DNA of 9,755 nucleotides, taken from positions 1 through 9,755 of the forward strand of contig JAAHIC010000107.1 in assembly GCA_010671965.1 (NCBI GenBank), in the 5' to 3' direction. Position 1 is the first letter of the stretch, and every line of letters begins with the position of its first letter. Source of the stretch: Leptolyngbya sp. SIO4C5. GTDB taxonomy: Bacteria > Cyanobacteriota > Cyanobacteriia > Phormidesmidales > Phormidesmidaceae. The notes under the pieces were generated by a model. It ran no database searches. It had not been told where the DNA came from and was given only the letters and a program-made list of their open reading frames with translations. The position numbers and the translations under genes are program-made. Below are positions 1 through 6,572 of this stretch, one piece after another.

Positions 1-25
1 ATCAGGCGTTACATAAACGCCTGAT
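1..25. repeat. Perfect 10-bp inverted repeat at window edge
   Basis: ATCAGGCGTT (1-10) and AACGCCTGAT (16-25) are exact reverse complements separated by the 5-base loop ACATA. The stem is moderately GC-rich and is not followed by a T-run, so it is not a classical intrinsic terminator. It lies exactly where all three plus-strand frames hit stops (14-16, 22-24, 30-32), just before an open frame without a normal start. It may be a small palindromic insertion, a regulatory hairpin or chance. The window edge prevents seeing whether it extends upstream. Confidence 0.6.
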
Positions 26-175
26 AACGTAGAAGCTCATCTGGCCCAGGTAAAGGCTCAGTGTGAAGCCTGGCAGCAACAGCACCCTCAGGTCGTCAAT
101 TGGATAGAGGCGTTGGGTGAACCGGGCGATTTACTCACTTCTTTGCCCGACACCAGCAATACAGGCGCGCCTTAA
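17..175 (+). pseudogene. C-terminal tail of an unidentified gene, apparently frame-disrupted
   Basis: One frame is open from 17 to the TAA at 173-175 and reads like real protein: an amphipathic helical stretch (VEAHLAQVKAQCEAWQQQ) followed by HPQVVNWIEALGEPGDLL and a polar tail. It has no ATG or GTG; the only standard alternative start is a TTG at 113. It follows a TAA at 14-16 in the same frame. The neighbouring frame reads QALHKRLIT and stops at 30-32, and would join this helix well if a shift lay near 26-31. I therefore read it as the end of an upstream gene with a frameshift, a decayed gene, or a sequencing error. I do not recognise the family. It lies 131 bases upstream of the kinase gene on the same strand. 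Confidence 0.4.
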
Positions 176-306
176 GGCTGTTGCCAGCAATTTTCCCAGG
201 TCTAGCGAGCCTTGCCTCTTCTGATCAGCACGCAATTTTTGAGCGATCGCAAGAGACTTTAATCAGTTTCATTGAGTATGCTTAAAACGATGCTTAGGGA
301 AAGACT
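176..306. other. Leader region of the sensor kinase gene
   Basis: This 131-base non-coding stretch contains one HIP1 octamer (243-250), a small GCTG-TTGC-CAGC hairpin at about 177-188 followed by AATTTT (too weak to call a terminator), and a -10-like TATGCT at 277-282 without a good -35. An AGGGAAAG Shine-Dalgarno (296-303) precedes the GTG at 307. I looked for SphR/PhoB-type Pho boxes (8-bp repeats at 11-bp spacing); the CTTA motifs at 281 and 293 are 12 bases apart and do not form one. Confidence 0.4.
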
Positions 307-1656
307 GTGCCGCTACTGTGGTTTTTGCTGGGGCTTGGATTAGGGCTAAGCCTGCTGCTTTGGTATCGGGCTTGGTACAGTTCGCGGCTTAAAGTGTGGC
401 TGCAAAAGCTCAAATCTGATGCCGGGGTGAACGGTATTTCCTATGCGTCTCAGCTTTCTAGTGCGATCGCCCAGCAGCGGGGCGATATTGCCCAGCTAGA
501 GCAGCAGCTACAGGCCTATCAGCAAATTTTAGAAAAAGCCCCTATTGGCTACTTGCTGGTAGACGAAGAGAACCAGCTGCTTTGGTACAATTCGCGGGCC
601 GCGAAGCTGCTAGCCCTAAAACCGCTCTCGACGGATACAGAAGCTCTGCCTCGCCTCTTACTAGAAGTCGTTCGCTCCTATGAGTTAGACCAGCTTATTG
701 AGAGCACTCGTCAAAGCCAGCAGCCCGGCCATCAAGACTGGACGCTTTATTCAGCCCCAGCCGATCCATTTGATCTATCAGAGCGTCCGGCTTACCCGCT
801 ACGAGGCTCTGCCTTTCCGCTGCAAAGAGGCCAAATAGGCGTTTTTTTGGAAAACCGGCGGGAGGCCGCGCGGCTAATCCAGCAGCGCGATCGCTGGATG
901 TCAGATGTCGCCCACGAGCTAAAAACGCCGCTGACCTCAATTCGCCTAGTGGCAGAAACCTTAAAGACTCGCGTTGATGCCTCTCTACAGGGCTGGCTCG
1001 ATCGCCTGCTGAATGAAACCATTCGCCTCAGCAACCTGATTGAAGACCTGCTAAATCTCAGCCGTTTAGAAGGACCGCACTTCAGCGGCCTCAACACCAA
1101 AGCCCTAGACTTCACCCAGCTTATCTTTGCCGCCTGGCAGAGTTTGGAACCCTTGGCCCGCATCAAGCAGCTACAGATCACCTATTTTGGTCCTGAAAAA
1201 CTGCTGATTGAGCTAGACGAATCCCTAATGTACCGGGTGCTGGTCAATTTACTGGATAACGCTATCAAGTACAGCCCGCCCCGACAGCATATTCAAGCTG
1301 CCCTCAGCATCCACCCTAGCGATGTCTCAGAAAACGCAGGCTACGTCCTGCTCGAAATTACTGATGCTGGCCCTGGGTTTGTTGAGCAAGACCTGCCCCA
1401 CGTATTTGAACGATTTTATCGGGCTGATCCGGCCCGCAGCCGAACCCAAAGGTTAGAGGTCTCTACCAGTCTCGGTACGCCCAAGCAGGAAGTGATCAAA
1501 GGGGGTACAGGGTTGGGATTGGCTATTGTTCGACAAATTATTGAGGCTCATCAGGGGCGGGTGGAGGCGAACAATCATCCGGATACGGGGGGTGGGTGGC
1601 TGAAGATTTATTTACCTTATCGATTGCTGATTACCCCGGTTTCAGCCGCACAATAA
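307..1656 (+). CDS. sphS: SphS/PhoR-like phosphate-sensing histidine kinase
   Basis: This 449-residue protein is a membrane-anchored sensor kinase. A hydrophobic segment at residues 3-20 is followed by a basic stretch, a helical linker (about 47-77), a PAS-like domain (about 73-185), the HisKA box DVAHELKTPLTSIR with phospho-accepting His203, and an ATPase domain with N box (NLLDNAIKYS, 314-323), G1 (DAGPGF, 353-358), F box (VFERFYR) and G2 (GGTGLGLAIV, 399-408). The single N-terminal anchor plus PAS with no periplasmic domain is the layout of cyanobacterial SphS, which phosphorylates SphR under phosphate starvation. That assignment is from family resemblance; no sphR or phoU is visible beside it. 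The GTG start is forced by an in-frame TAG at 295-297 and supported by AGGGA at 296-300. About 20 extra residues (378-398) separate the F and G2 boxes. Kinase identity is certain; the phosphate role is likely. Confidence 0.85.
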   Translation: MPLLWFLLGLGLGLSLLLWYRAWYSSRLKVWLQKLKSDAGVNGISYASQLSSAIAQQRGDIAQLEQQLQAYQQILEKAPIGYLLVDEENQLLWYNSRAAKLLALKPLSTDTEALPRLLLEVVRSYELDQLIESTRQSQQPGHQDWTLYSAPADPFDLSERPAYPLRGSAFPLQRGQIGVFLENRREAARLIQQRDRWMSDVAHELKTPLTSIRLVAETLKTRVDASLQGWLDRLLNETIRLSNLIEDLLNLSRLEGPHFSGLNTKALDFTQLIFAAWQSLEPLARIKQLQITYFGPEKLLIELDESLMYRVLVNLLDNAIKYSPPRQHIQAALSIHPSDVSENAGYVLLEITDAGPGFVEQDLPHVFERFYRADPARSRTQRLEVSTSLGTPKQEVIKGGTGLGLAIVRQIIEAHQGRVEANNHPDTGGGWLKIYLPYRLLITPVSAAQ

Positions 1657-1743
1657 CGGTCTTCCCCACTTGTAATCTTCTGTAATAACCTGCTTCAATA
1701 ATGCCTGAGCGGTTTGCAATATTAGCTTGATTTAGACCCTGGT

Positions 1744-2523
1744 ATGGAGGAGCGGCTACAGAAAGTTTTATCTCAGTGGGGAGTGGCTTCTCGCCGACAG
1801 GCCGAGCAGCTCATCCGCGAAGGTCGCGTCATGCTTAATGGGGCGATCGCGGAGCTAGGACAAAAAGCCGATCCGCAAACCGATGAAATTGCCGTTGATG
1901 GTTTAGTGCTGAAGCCTGCCAATCAGCCAGATAGCTACTACCTGCTGCTGCATAAGCCAGCAGGCGTCGTTTCTACCTGCGAAGATCCCTGGGGACGGCC
2001 CACTGTTCTCAGTCTGCTGCCCCTAGCCTGGCAGCAAGGGCAGGGCATTCATCCGGTAGGCCGACTAGATGCCGACTCTACCGGAGCACTGTTGCTAACC
2101 AACGATGGTCATCTGACCTATCAGCTCACCCATCCCCGGCATCAAATCGCTAAAACCTATGAAGTCGAGGTTGAGGGCCGTCCCTCAGCCCATCGTCTGC
2201 AGCAGTGGCGACACGGTATAGTCCTATTAGGGCGAAAAACGCTGCCCGCCCAGATAAAAGTGCTAAAGCAGTCAGCTCCAGACCGGACGCTGCTGCGCGT
2301 AGTCTTGCGGGAAGGGCGCAACCGACAGATTCGTCGCGTGGCTAAACAGCTCGGTCATCCAGTAGTTACGCTCAAGCGAACTGCTATTGGCCCAATTGAG
2401 CTTGGCAACTTGCCAAGCGGTCATTACCGGATCTTGGCTGCCCCAGAAGTGGCTATGCTGACTCAAACGATGCCTGATACATCCCTGATTTCGTCAAGTC
2501 ATATGCCAGCTAGTTCACAATGA
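1744..2523 (+). CDS. rluB: RsuA/RluB-family rRNA pseudouridine synthase
   Basis: This 259-residue enzyme should isomerise a uridine of rRNA to pseudouridine; RluB acts on helix 80 of 23S rRNA. An S4 RNA-binding domain (residues 2-48, with RLQKVLSQWGVASRRQAEQLI) precedes the catalytic domain. The catalytic motif is HPVGRLDADSTGALLLTNDG at 103-122, with Asp109 as the nucleophile. KTYEVEVEG (137-145) and EGRNRQIRR (190-198) are the other family motifs. Length and order fit RluB/RsuA, and RluB is favoured by general similarity rather than a diagnostic residue. About 25 C-terminal residues rich in Ser, Met and Thr look like a non-conserved tail. The ATG is the only start allowed by the upstream in-frame TAG at 1723-1725, and no Shine-Dalgarno is visible. 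The gene lies 87 bases after the kinase and 34 bases before the RodZ-like gene, so co-transcription with the latter is plausible. Confidence 0.9.
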   Translation: MEERLQKVLSQWGVASRRQAEQLIREGRVMLNGAIAELGQKADPQTDEIAVDGLVLKPANQPDSYYLLLHKPAGVVSTCEDPWGRPTVLSLLPLAWQQGQGIHPVGRLDADSTGALLLTNDGHLTYQLTHPRHQIAKTYEVEVEGRPSAHRLQQWRHGIVLLGRKTLPAQIKVLKQSAPDRTLLRVVLREGRNRQIRRVAKQLGHPVVTLKRTAIGPIELGNLPSGHYRILAAPEVAMLTQTMPDTSLISSSHMPASSQ

Positions 2524-2557
2524 ACAGCAAGGCTTCTATGCTCCTGATGGTTAGCCC

Positions 2558-3379
2558 ATGAAGAAAAAAGTCCGAGACCTAGAACAGATGCAGCGAGAAC
2601 AGCTAGCCGAAATTGGCAGCTTTCTGAAGCAGTCGCGTGAGCAGCAGTCTCTATCTTTAGAGGAACTGGCCAGCCGGACGCTAATCCGCCGTAGCCTGCT
2701 GGCAGCTATTGAGTCTGCTGATTTAGAGCAGCTGCCAGAACCCATCTATATCCGAGGGCTAATCAAGCTGTATGCTACTAAACTAGGTCTTGACGGTGAG
2801 ATGGTCGCCAGTCAGTTTGTGCTTCACCCGCATCTGCGTAAGGCGGGTTTATCTTGGCAGACGTCAGCCGCCGCTCAGCTCCGTCCGTTTCACCTCTATG
2901 CGGTCTACGTGCTGATTATGATCGCTGCGGTAAGCGGCCTTTCCTATGTGCTTCAGCGCAACACACCAGAAGCTGCTACCTTGCCAGCCTTAGATCCTCT
3001 AAATCAGCTTGAGGAAGCCCAGCAGTCGCCCGCAGGGAACGCGTCTCAGCCAGAGGGTGCGGCCAGTGCTGAATCACCAACCACCACGGAAGCTTTGCCA
3101 GCCGAGGGGATTCAGGTCAAGGTTGTTTTGATTTCCCAGTCTTGGATGCGGGTTGTGGTAGACGGGGAAACGCAGTTTGAAGGCATTATGAAAGAGGGTG
3201 AAAGCCAGCAGTGGCAGGCAGACGAGCAGCTCACCGTAAGAGCAGGCAATGCTGGCGGCGTCCTGGTGGCTCACAACGGTAAGGAGGCGGAAAAGCTGGG
3301 CGAACCCGGCATGGTTGCTGAAGTTACTTTCTCTCAGGAAGAGCAAATCAGCCTCAACAGCACCGCCATCCTACCTTAA
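2558..3379 (+). CDS. rodZ: RodZ-like protein: HTH domain, membrane segment, DUF4115 domain
   Basis: The 273-residue protein has an N-terminal helix-turn-helix domain of the RodZ type (about residues 16-85, with IGSFLKQSREQQSLSLEELA and the IYIRGLIKLYATKLGLD stretch typical of RodZ), one transmembrane segment (about 113-132), a disordered Pro/Ala/Ser/Glu linker (about 134-184) and a C-terminal beta-rich DUF4115-type domain (about 186-259, with SWMRVVVDGETQFEGIMKEG). RodZ links MreB filaments to the elongation machinery and sets cell shape; the HTH faces the cytoplasm and binds MreB rather than DNA. The role here is inferred from domain order. The preceding pseudouridine synthase gene is 34 bases upstream, and only a weak GATGG sequence precedes the ATG. 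It converges with the PII gene, with four bases between the two stops and no terminator hairpin seen. Confidence 0.85.
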   Translation: MKKKVRDLEQMQREQLAEIGSFLKQSREQQSLSLEELASRTLIRRSLLAAIESADLEQLPEPIYIRGLIKLYATKLGLDGEMVASQFVLHPHLRKAGLSWQTSAAAQLRPFHLYAVYVLIMIAAVSGLSYVLQRNTPEAATLPALDPLNQLEEAQQSPAGNASQPEGAASAESPTTTEALPAEGIQVKVVLISQSWMRVVVDGETQFEGIMKEGESQQWQADEQLTVRAGNAGGVLVAHNGKEAEKLGEPGMVAEVTFSQEEQISLNSTAILP

Positions 3380-3383
3380 GGCT

Positions 3384-3736
<353 letters not shown>

Positions 3737-3801
3737 AAATGAATGGACTGTGACCTGAACTGGAAATGAACCGCTAAGTTTCCAAAAATCGCCCCATGTC
3801 T

Positions 3802-3815
3802 GTATATGTTGCTAC
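3802..3815. promoter_or_regulatory. Putative NtcA binding site GTAN8TAC
   Basis: GTA-TATGTTGC-TAC is a perfect match to the GTAN8TAC signature of NtcA, the global nitrogen regulator of cyanobacteria. It lies in the 192-base divergent region, 80 bases upstream of the PII start and about 112 bases upstream of the cbiG-cobJ ATG. One match is expected by chance in roughly 4,100 random bases, so about 0.05 in this interval. No clear TAN3T box lies at the usual distance for class II activation on either strand. The palindrome does not say which gene it serves; the PII gene is the natural candidate. Confidence 0.55.
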
Positions 3816-3860
3816 AAAAGCTGGGGGGCTGCAACTGAAGTTTACAGGTGTTTGAGGGCC

Positions 3861-3866
3861 TATCAT
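3861..3866 (+). promoter_or_regulatory. Possible -10 box for cbiG-cobJ
   Basis: TATCAT differs from TATAAT at one position and lies 61 bases before the ATG at 3927. The nearest -35-like hexamer, TTTACA at 3841-3846, is only 14 bases upstream, which is too close for an ordinary sigma70 promoter. If the box is used, an activator such as NtcA centred about 64 bases upstream of the start point could compensate. Confidence 0.25.
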
Positions 3867-3926
3867 AGGATGCCCAGCGACCAATTTTTGTGTTTGTAAA
3901 TTAATCAGTTACGTTTGCCTAATTTT

Positions 3927-5825
3927 ATGAATGAGCTGCTTTCTAGTTCAATAGCTGCGATCGCCACGACGTCAGCGGGGATTAATCAGCTTATTCCTTG
4001 GTGTCAGGCCAGCGGAGCCGAACTCTGGCTGTCAGAATCGCTGTATCCATCAGTTGCTGCGCGGCTGACGGGCCTCAAACACCATGTTTACCAAACCTCA
4101 CTGCGGCAGGCTTTAAGCTCGGCTTGGTCTGACTATGACGGTTTAGTATTTTGCTTGGCTGTGGGGGCCGTTGTGCGGCTGATTGCCCCTTTGCTAGCGG
4201 ATAAAGCCACCGATCCGGCTGTGGTCGTTCTGGATGAGCAGAGTCAGTTTGTGATCAGTCTCTGCGGTGGGCATCAGGCGGGCGGCGATCGCCTGACGCA
4301 GACTATAGCAGCCTGTCTAGGCGCAACGCCGGTTCTTACGGGTTCGGCCAATCGCCTACAAATGTCGGGGGTTGATACTTGGGGGATTCCCTTTGGCTGG
4401 CTGCGGGGTAGCGGTGACTGGACAGGGGTGAGCGCCGCGATCGCCGCTGAAAAGCCCGTCCAGGTGATTCAAGAAGCCGGGTCGTCGCTCTGGCAGACAG
4501 GGCTGCCTGCCGATCATCCTTTTCAGTTGGGCTGGCCTGAGTTCACGGCGGAGCGGCAAGAAGTTCGATCTGAACCAGCGGCCCGCGTTTGGATTAGTCC
4601 GGCTCAGCGCCGCTTTGCCCAGCAGAGCAGCCTGCCCAAAGTTCAGTGGCATCCACGGGTGCTGTGGCTAGGGATTGGCTGCGAGCGGGGCACCTCTCAG
4701 AGACTCATAGAGACGGCGATCGCCCAGGTTTGCCAAAAAAATCACCTGGCCGAGGCGGCGATCGCGGGGGTAGGAACCCTTGACCTCAAAGCCGACGAGG
4801 TGGGATTAGTCCAGCTCTGTCGCGATCGCGGCTGGCCGCTGCGCTGCTTTAGCGCGGAAAGCCTGCGGCAGGTGAATGTGCCGACGCCCTCTGAGGTGGT
4901 GGCTGCTGCGGTCGGGACGCCCAGTGTGGCTGAGGCAGCAGCGCTCTTGGCTGCGGGCCAGACGGCTGCCGCGCTGCGAGTCTCAAAGCAGGTGGTGCGC
5001 CAGGACGGGCAGCCGGGAGCGGTAACGGTGGCGATCGCCCAGGCGGAGCAGGAATATACTGGGCGCACAGGTCAGCTTTGGCTAGTGGGCACCGGACCGG
5101 GCAGCCTCGATCAGATCACCCCAGCGGCGAAAGGGGCGATCGCTCAGGCGGATGTGGTCATTGGCTATGGGCTATATGTAGACCTGATCAAGCCGCTGCT
5201 GCATCCGGGGCAAATTGTGGAAGCGTTGCCCATTACTCAGGAACGGCAGCGGGCGGAACGAGCGATCGCCCTGGCCCAGTGGGGCCTGACCGTGGCGGTG
5301 ATTTCTTCCGGAGACTGCGGTATCTACGGCATGGCGGGGCTGGTGCTGGAGATATTGCAGACTGAGGATTTAGCTGAACTCGCCCAGCAGGTGCAGGTAT
5401 TTCCCGGGATCACTGCCCTCCAGGCTGCTGCCTCACGAGTCGGCGCGCCGCTGATGCATGACTTTTGCGCCATTAGCCTCAGCGATTTACTGACTCCCTG
5501 GCCCGTGATTGAAAAACGCTTGCAGGCAGCCGCTGCGGCAGATTTTGTCGTTGCTCTCTACAACCCCAAATCGCAAAAGCGGACAGAGCAAATTGCGATC
5601 GCCCAGCAAATTTTCCGTCAGCACCGCGATCCCAATACCCCTGTCGCCCTAGTCCGTTCGGTTTACCGAACCGATGAATCGATCACGCTCACAACCCTAG
5701 ATGAGTTTCTCCAGCACCCGATTGACATGCTCACCACCGTCCTCATCGGCAACCAAAGCAGCCAGCGCTATGGCCCCTGGATCGTGACACCAAGGGGCTA
5801 TCTGGGGAAAAGCTCATCTTTGTGA
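3927..5825 (+). CDS. cobJ: CbiG-CobJ fusion: cobalt-precorrin-5A hydrolase and precorrin-3B C17-methyltransferase
   Basis: This protein of about 632 residues combines two steps of corrin-ring synthesis. Numbering from a TTG four codons upstream (3915), a CbiG N-terminal region covers about 66-148 (GLVFCLAVGAVVRLIAPLL, CGGHQAGGDRLT), a middle part about 150-240, and the CbiG C-terminal domain about 249-376 (WLGIGCERGT, GVGTLDLKADEVG). A CobJ/CbiH methyltransferase domain fills 386-633, with SAM-site motifs LWLVGTGPGSLDQITPAA, SSGDCGIYGMAG, VFPGITALQAAASRVGAPLMHDF and FVVALYNPKSQKR. CbiG opens the lactone ring and releases a two-carbon fragment; CobJ/CbiH methylates C17 and contracts the ring. 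The fusion is known in cyanobacteria. An in-frame TAA at 3897-3899 limits the start to TTG 3915 or ATG 3927; neither has an SD and I prefer ATG. Ten HIP1 sites lie inside this gene. Its stop is four bases from that of the convergent toxin gene. Confidence 0.93.
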   Translation: MNELLSSSIAAIATTSAGINQLIPWCQASGAELWLSESLYPSVAARLTGLKHHVYQTSLRQALSSAWSDYDGLVFCLAVGAVVRLIAPLLADKATDPAVVVLDEQSQFVISLCGGHQAGGDRLTQTIAACLGATPVLTGSANRLQMSGVDTWGIPFGWLRGSGDWTGVSAAIAAEKPVQVIQEAGSSLWQTGLPADHPFQLGWPEFTAERQEVRSEPAARVWISPAQRRFAQQSSLPKVQWHPRVLWLGIGCERGTSQRLIETAIAQVCQKNHLAEAAIAGVGTLDLKADEVGLVQLCRDRGWPLRCFSAESLRQVNVPTPSEVVAAAVGTPSVAEAAALLAAGQTAAALRVSKQVVRQDGQPGAVTVAIAQAEQEYTGRTGQLWLVGTGPGSLDQITPAAKGAIAQADVVIGYGLYVDLIKPLLHPGQIVEALPITQERQRAERAIALAQWGLTVAVISSGDCGIYGMAGLVLEILQTEDLAELAQQVQVFPGITALQAAASRVGAPLMHDFCAISLSDLLTPWPVIEKRLQAAAAADFVVALYNPKSQKRTEQIAIAQQIFRQHRDPNTPVALVRSVYRTDESITLTTLDEFLQHPIDMLTTVLIGNQSSQRYGPWIVTPRGYLGKSSSL

Positions 5826-5829
5826 AAGC

Positions 5830-6177
5830 TTATTCCGTAATAGAAGGTCGATTGATCCGAATTAGCTTACCAGTCAAGTCTGTAACCTCTGAAACAGCGT
5901 CATGAATACGATTAGCAAGACGCTGACGATCTAAATCTTCGGTGCAAACAACAATGCCTGCATGATTTGAATTTTGCTTATGCAAGCGAATGAAATCAGC
6001 TCTGTTTACAGTCAAAACAGCTCGCCCTTGACGACTAGCGAAATCGAGAACCTGTTGATCGGGAATTCGTTGATTGGCTTGCCCGGCTTCCTGGACAGTC
6101 AGAACGTTATGACCCAGCTTTCTTAAGAGAAGGCTTACTTTTTTTGAGAACCCTTCATCAGCATAAAAACTTGTCAT
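5830..6177 (-). CDS. DUF5615 PIN-like toxin of a type II toxin-antitoxin pair
   Basis: The 115-residue protein matches the DUF5615 (Mut7-C/PIN-like) family. It starts with FYADEGFSKKVSLLLRKLGH, where Asp7 sits at the first acidic position, continues with PDQQVLDFA (Asp40, Asp45) and has RAVLTVNRADFIRLH (Asp61-Phe62). These are the usual spaced acidic residues of a metal-dependent RNase fold. The family is predicted to cleave RNA and to be neutralised by the co-encoded DUF433 protein; neither activity is shown here. The start is two bases after the antitoxin stop with no SD of its own, so translation is probably coupled. The gene converges on cbiG-cobJ with a four-base gap. Confidence 0.85.
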   Translation of the reverse strand: MTSFYADEGFSKKVSLLLRKLGHNVLTVQEAGQANQRIPDQQVLDFASRQGRAVLTVNRADFIRLHKQNSNHAGIVVCTEDLDRQRLANRIHDAVSEVTDLTGKLIRINRPSITE

Positions 6178-6179
6178 TA

Positions 6180-6506
6180 TTAGGCTGCGGCTTGGCGTTG
6201 AATAGCTGCCTCAATTTCATTGCTATTTACCTCAGCATAGAGCCAAGCGTTCGTTAAATCTTGAGCCGTCAACCCTGGATAATCCTCTAGCAAATCAGCT
6301 TCAGTTGCTCCTTGGCCGCGCAAGCTTACCAGCAGCCAGACAGGAATACGGGTTTGGCGGATACAAGCATCTCCGCCCATAACGCCAGGTGTCTTTTCAA
6401 TACCTACCCAAGTCCCGCTGAGACTGGCCACCAATAGTTGGATAGTCTGCGCTTTTTCCTCAACCGATAGAGCCAGAAGTTGAGCTTGGAGCTGCTGAAG
6501 GGTCAT
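6180..6506 (-). CDS. DUF433 antitoxin (VapB45-like) partner of the DUF5615 toxin
   Basis: The 108-residue protein has an N-terminal helical region (about residues 2-30, LSVEEKAQTIQLLVASL, similar to the N-terminus of small addiction-module components) followed by a DUF433 domain at about 38-93. GVMGGDACIRQTRIPVWLL (41-59) and TEADLLEDYPGLTAQDL (68-84) are the family hallmarks: a short beta-hairpin with a conserved GG/R-T-RIPV core, then a winged-helix-like section. DUF433 proteins are expected to bind both their toxin and their own promoter. It lies immediately upstream of the DUF5615 gene. The upstream gap of 66 bases contains a HIP1 site and a small inverted repeat. Only a weak AAG precedes the ATG. 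Antitoxin assignment rests on the family pairing. Confidence 0.85.
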   Translation of the reverse strand: MTLQQLQAQLLALSVEEKAQTIQLLVASLSGTWVGIEKTPGVMGGDACIRQTRIPVWLLVSLRGQGATEADLLEDYPGLTAQDLTNAWLYAEVNSNEIEAAIQRQAAA

Positions 6507-6537
6507 AGCTTAAACCAGTCAGGGGCGATCGCCAAAA

Positions 6538-6565
6538 CTGCTATCACTTCAATAGTAGCTAGCAG
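6538..6565. repeat. Nested inverted repeats upstream of the toxin-antitoxin pair, possible operator
   Basis: CTGCTAT (6538-6544) pairs with ATAGTAG (6552-6558) with one mismatch across a 7-base spacer. The outer CTGCTA (6538-6543) also pairs perfectly with TAGCAG (6560-6565), and GCTAGC (6558-6563) is a palindrome. The cluster lies 32-59 bases upstream of the antitoxin start, where an autoregulatory operator would be expected. The minus strand shows TTGAAA (6576-6571) and TACTAT (6557-6552), but only 13 bases apart, so no good promoter is evident. Confidence 0.3.
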
Positions 6566-6572
6566 ATGAGTT

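Noticed and set aside
177..192. Intrinsic terminator GCTG-TTGC-CAGC followed by AATTTT
   Set aside because: The stem has only four base pairs and the T-run is short.
257..300. Pho box upstream of the SphS-like gene
   Set aside because: CTTA-like motifs occur, but at 12-base and irregular spacings rather than the 11-base repeat required.
1657..1743. TGTAAT repeated at a 10-base period near 1670-1686 as a regulatory site
   Set aside because: The six-base AT-rich repeat is too short and no matching promoter elements could be placed around it.
4742..5068. Minus-strand open frame of 108 codons inside cbiG-cobJ, and similar frames at 792-1181 and 4356-4652
   Set aside because: They are shadows of well-supported genes in GC-rich DNA and have no recognisable motifs or ribosome-binding sites.
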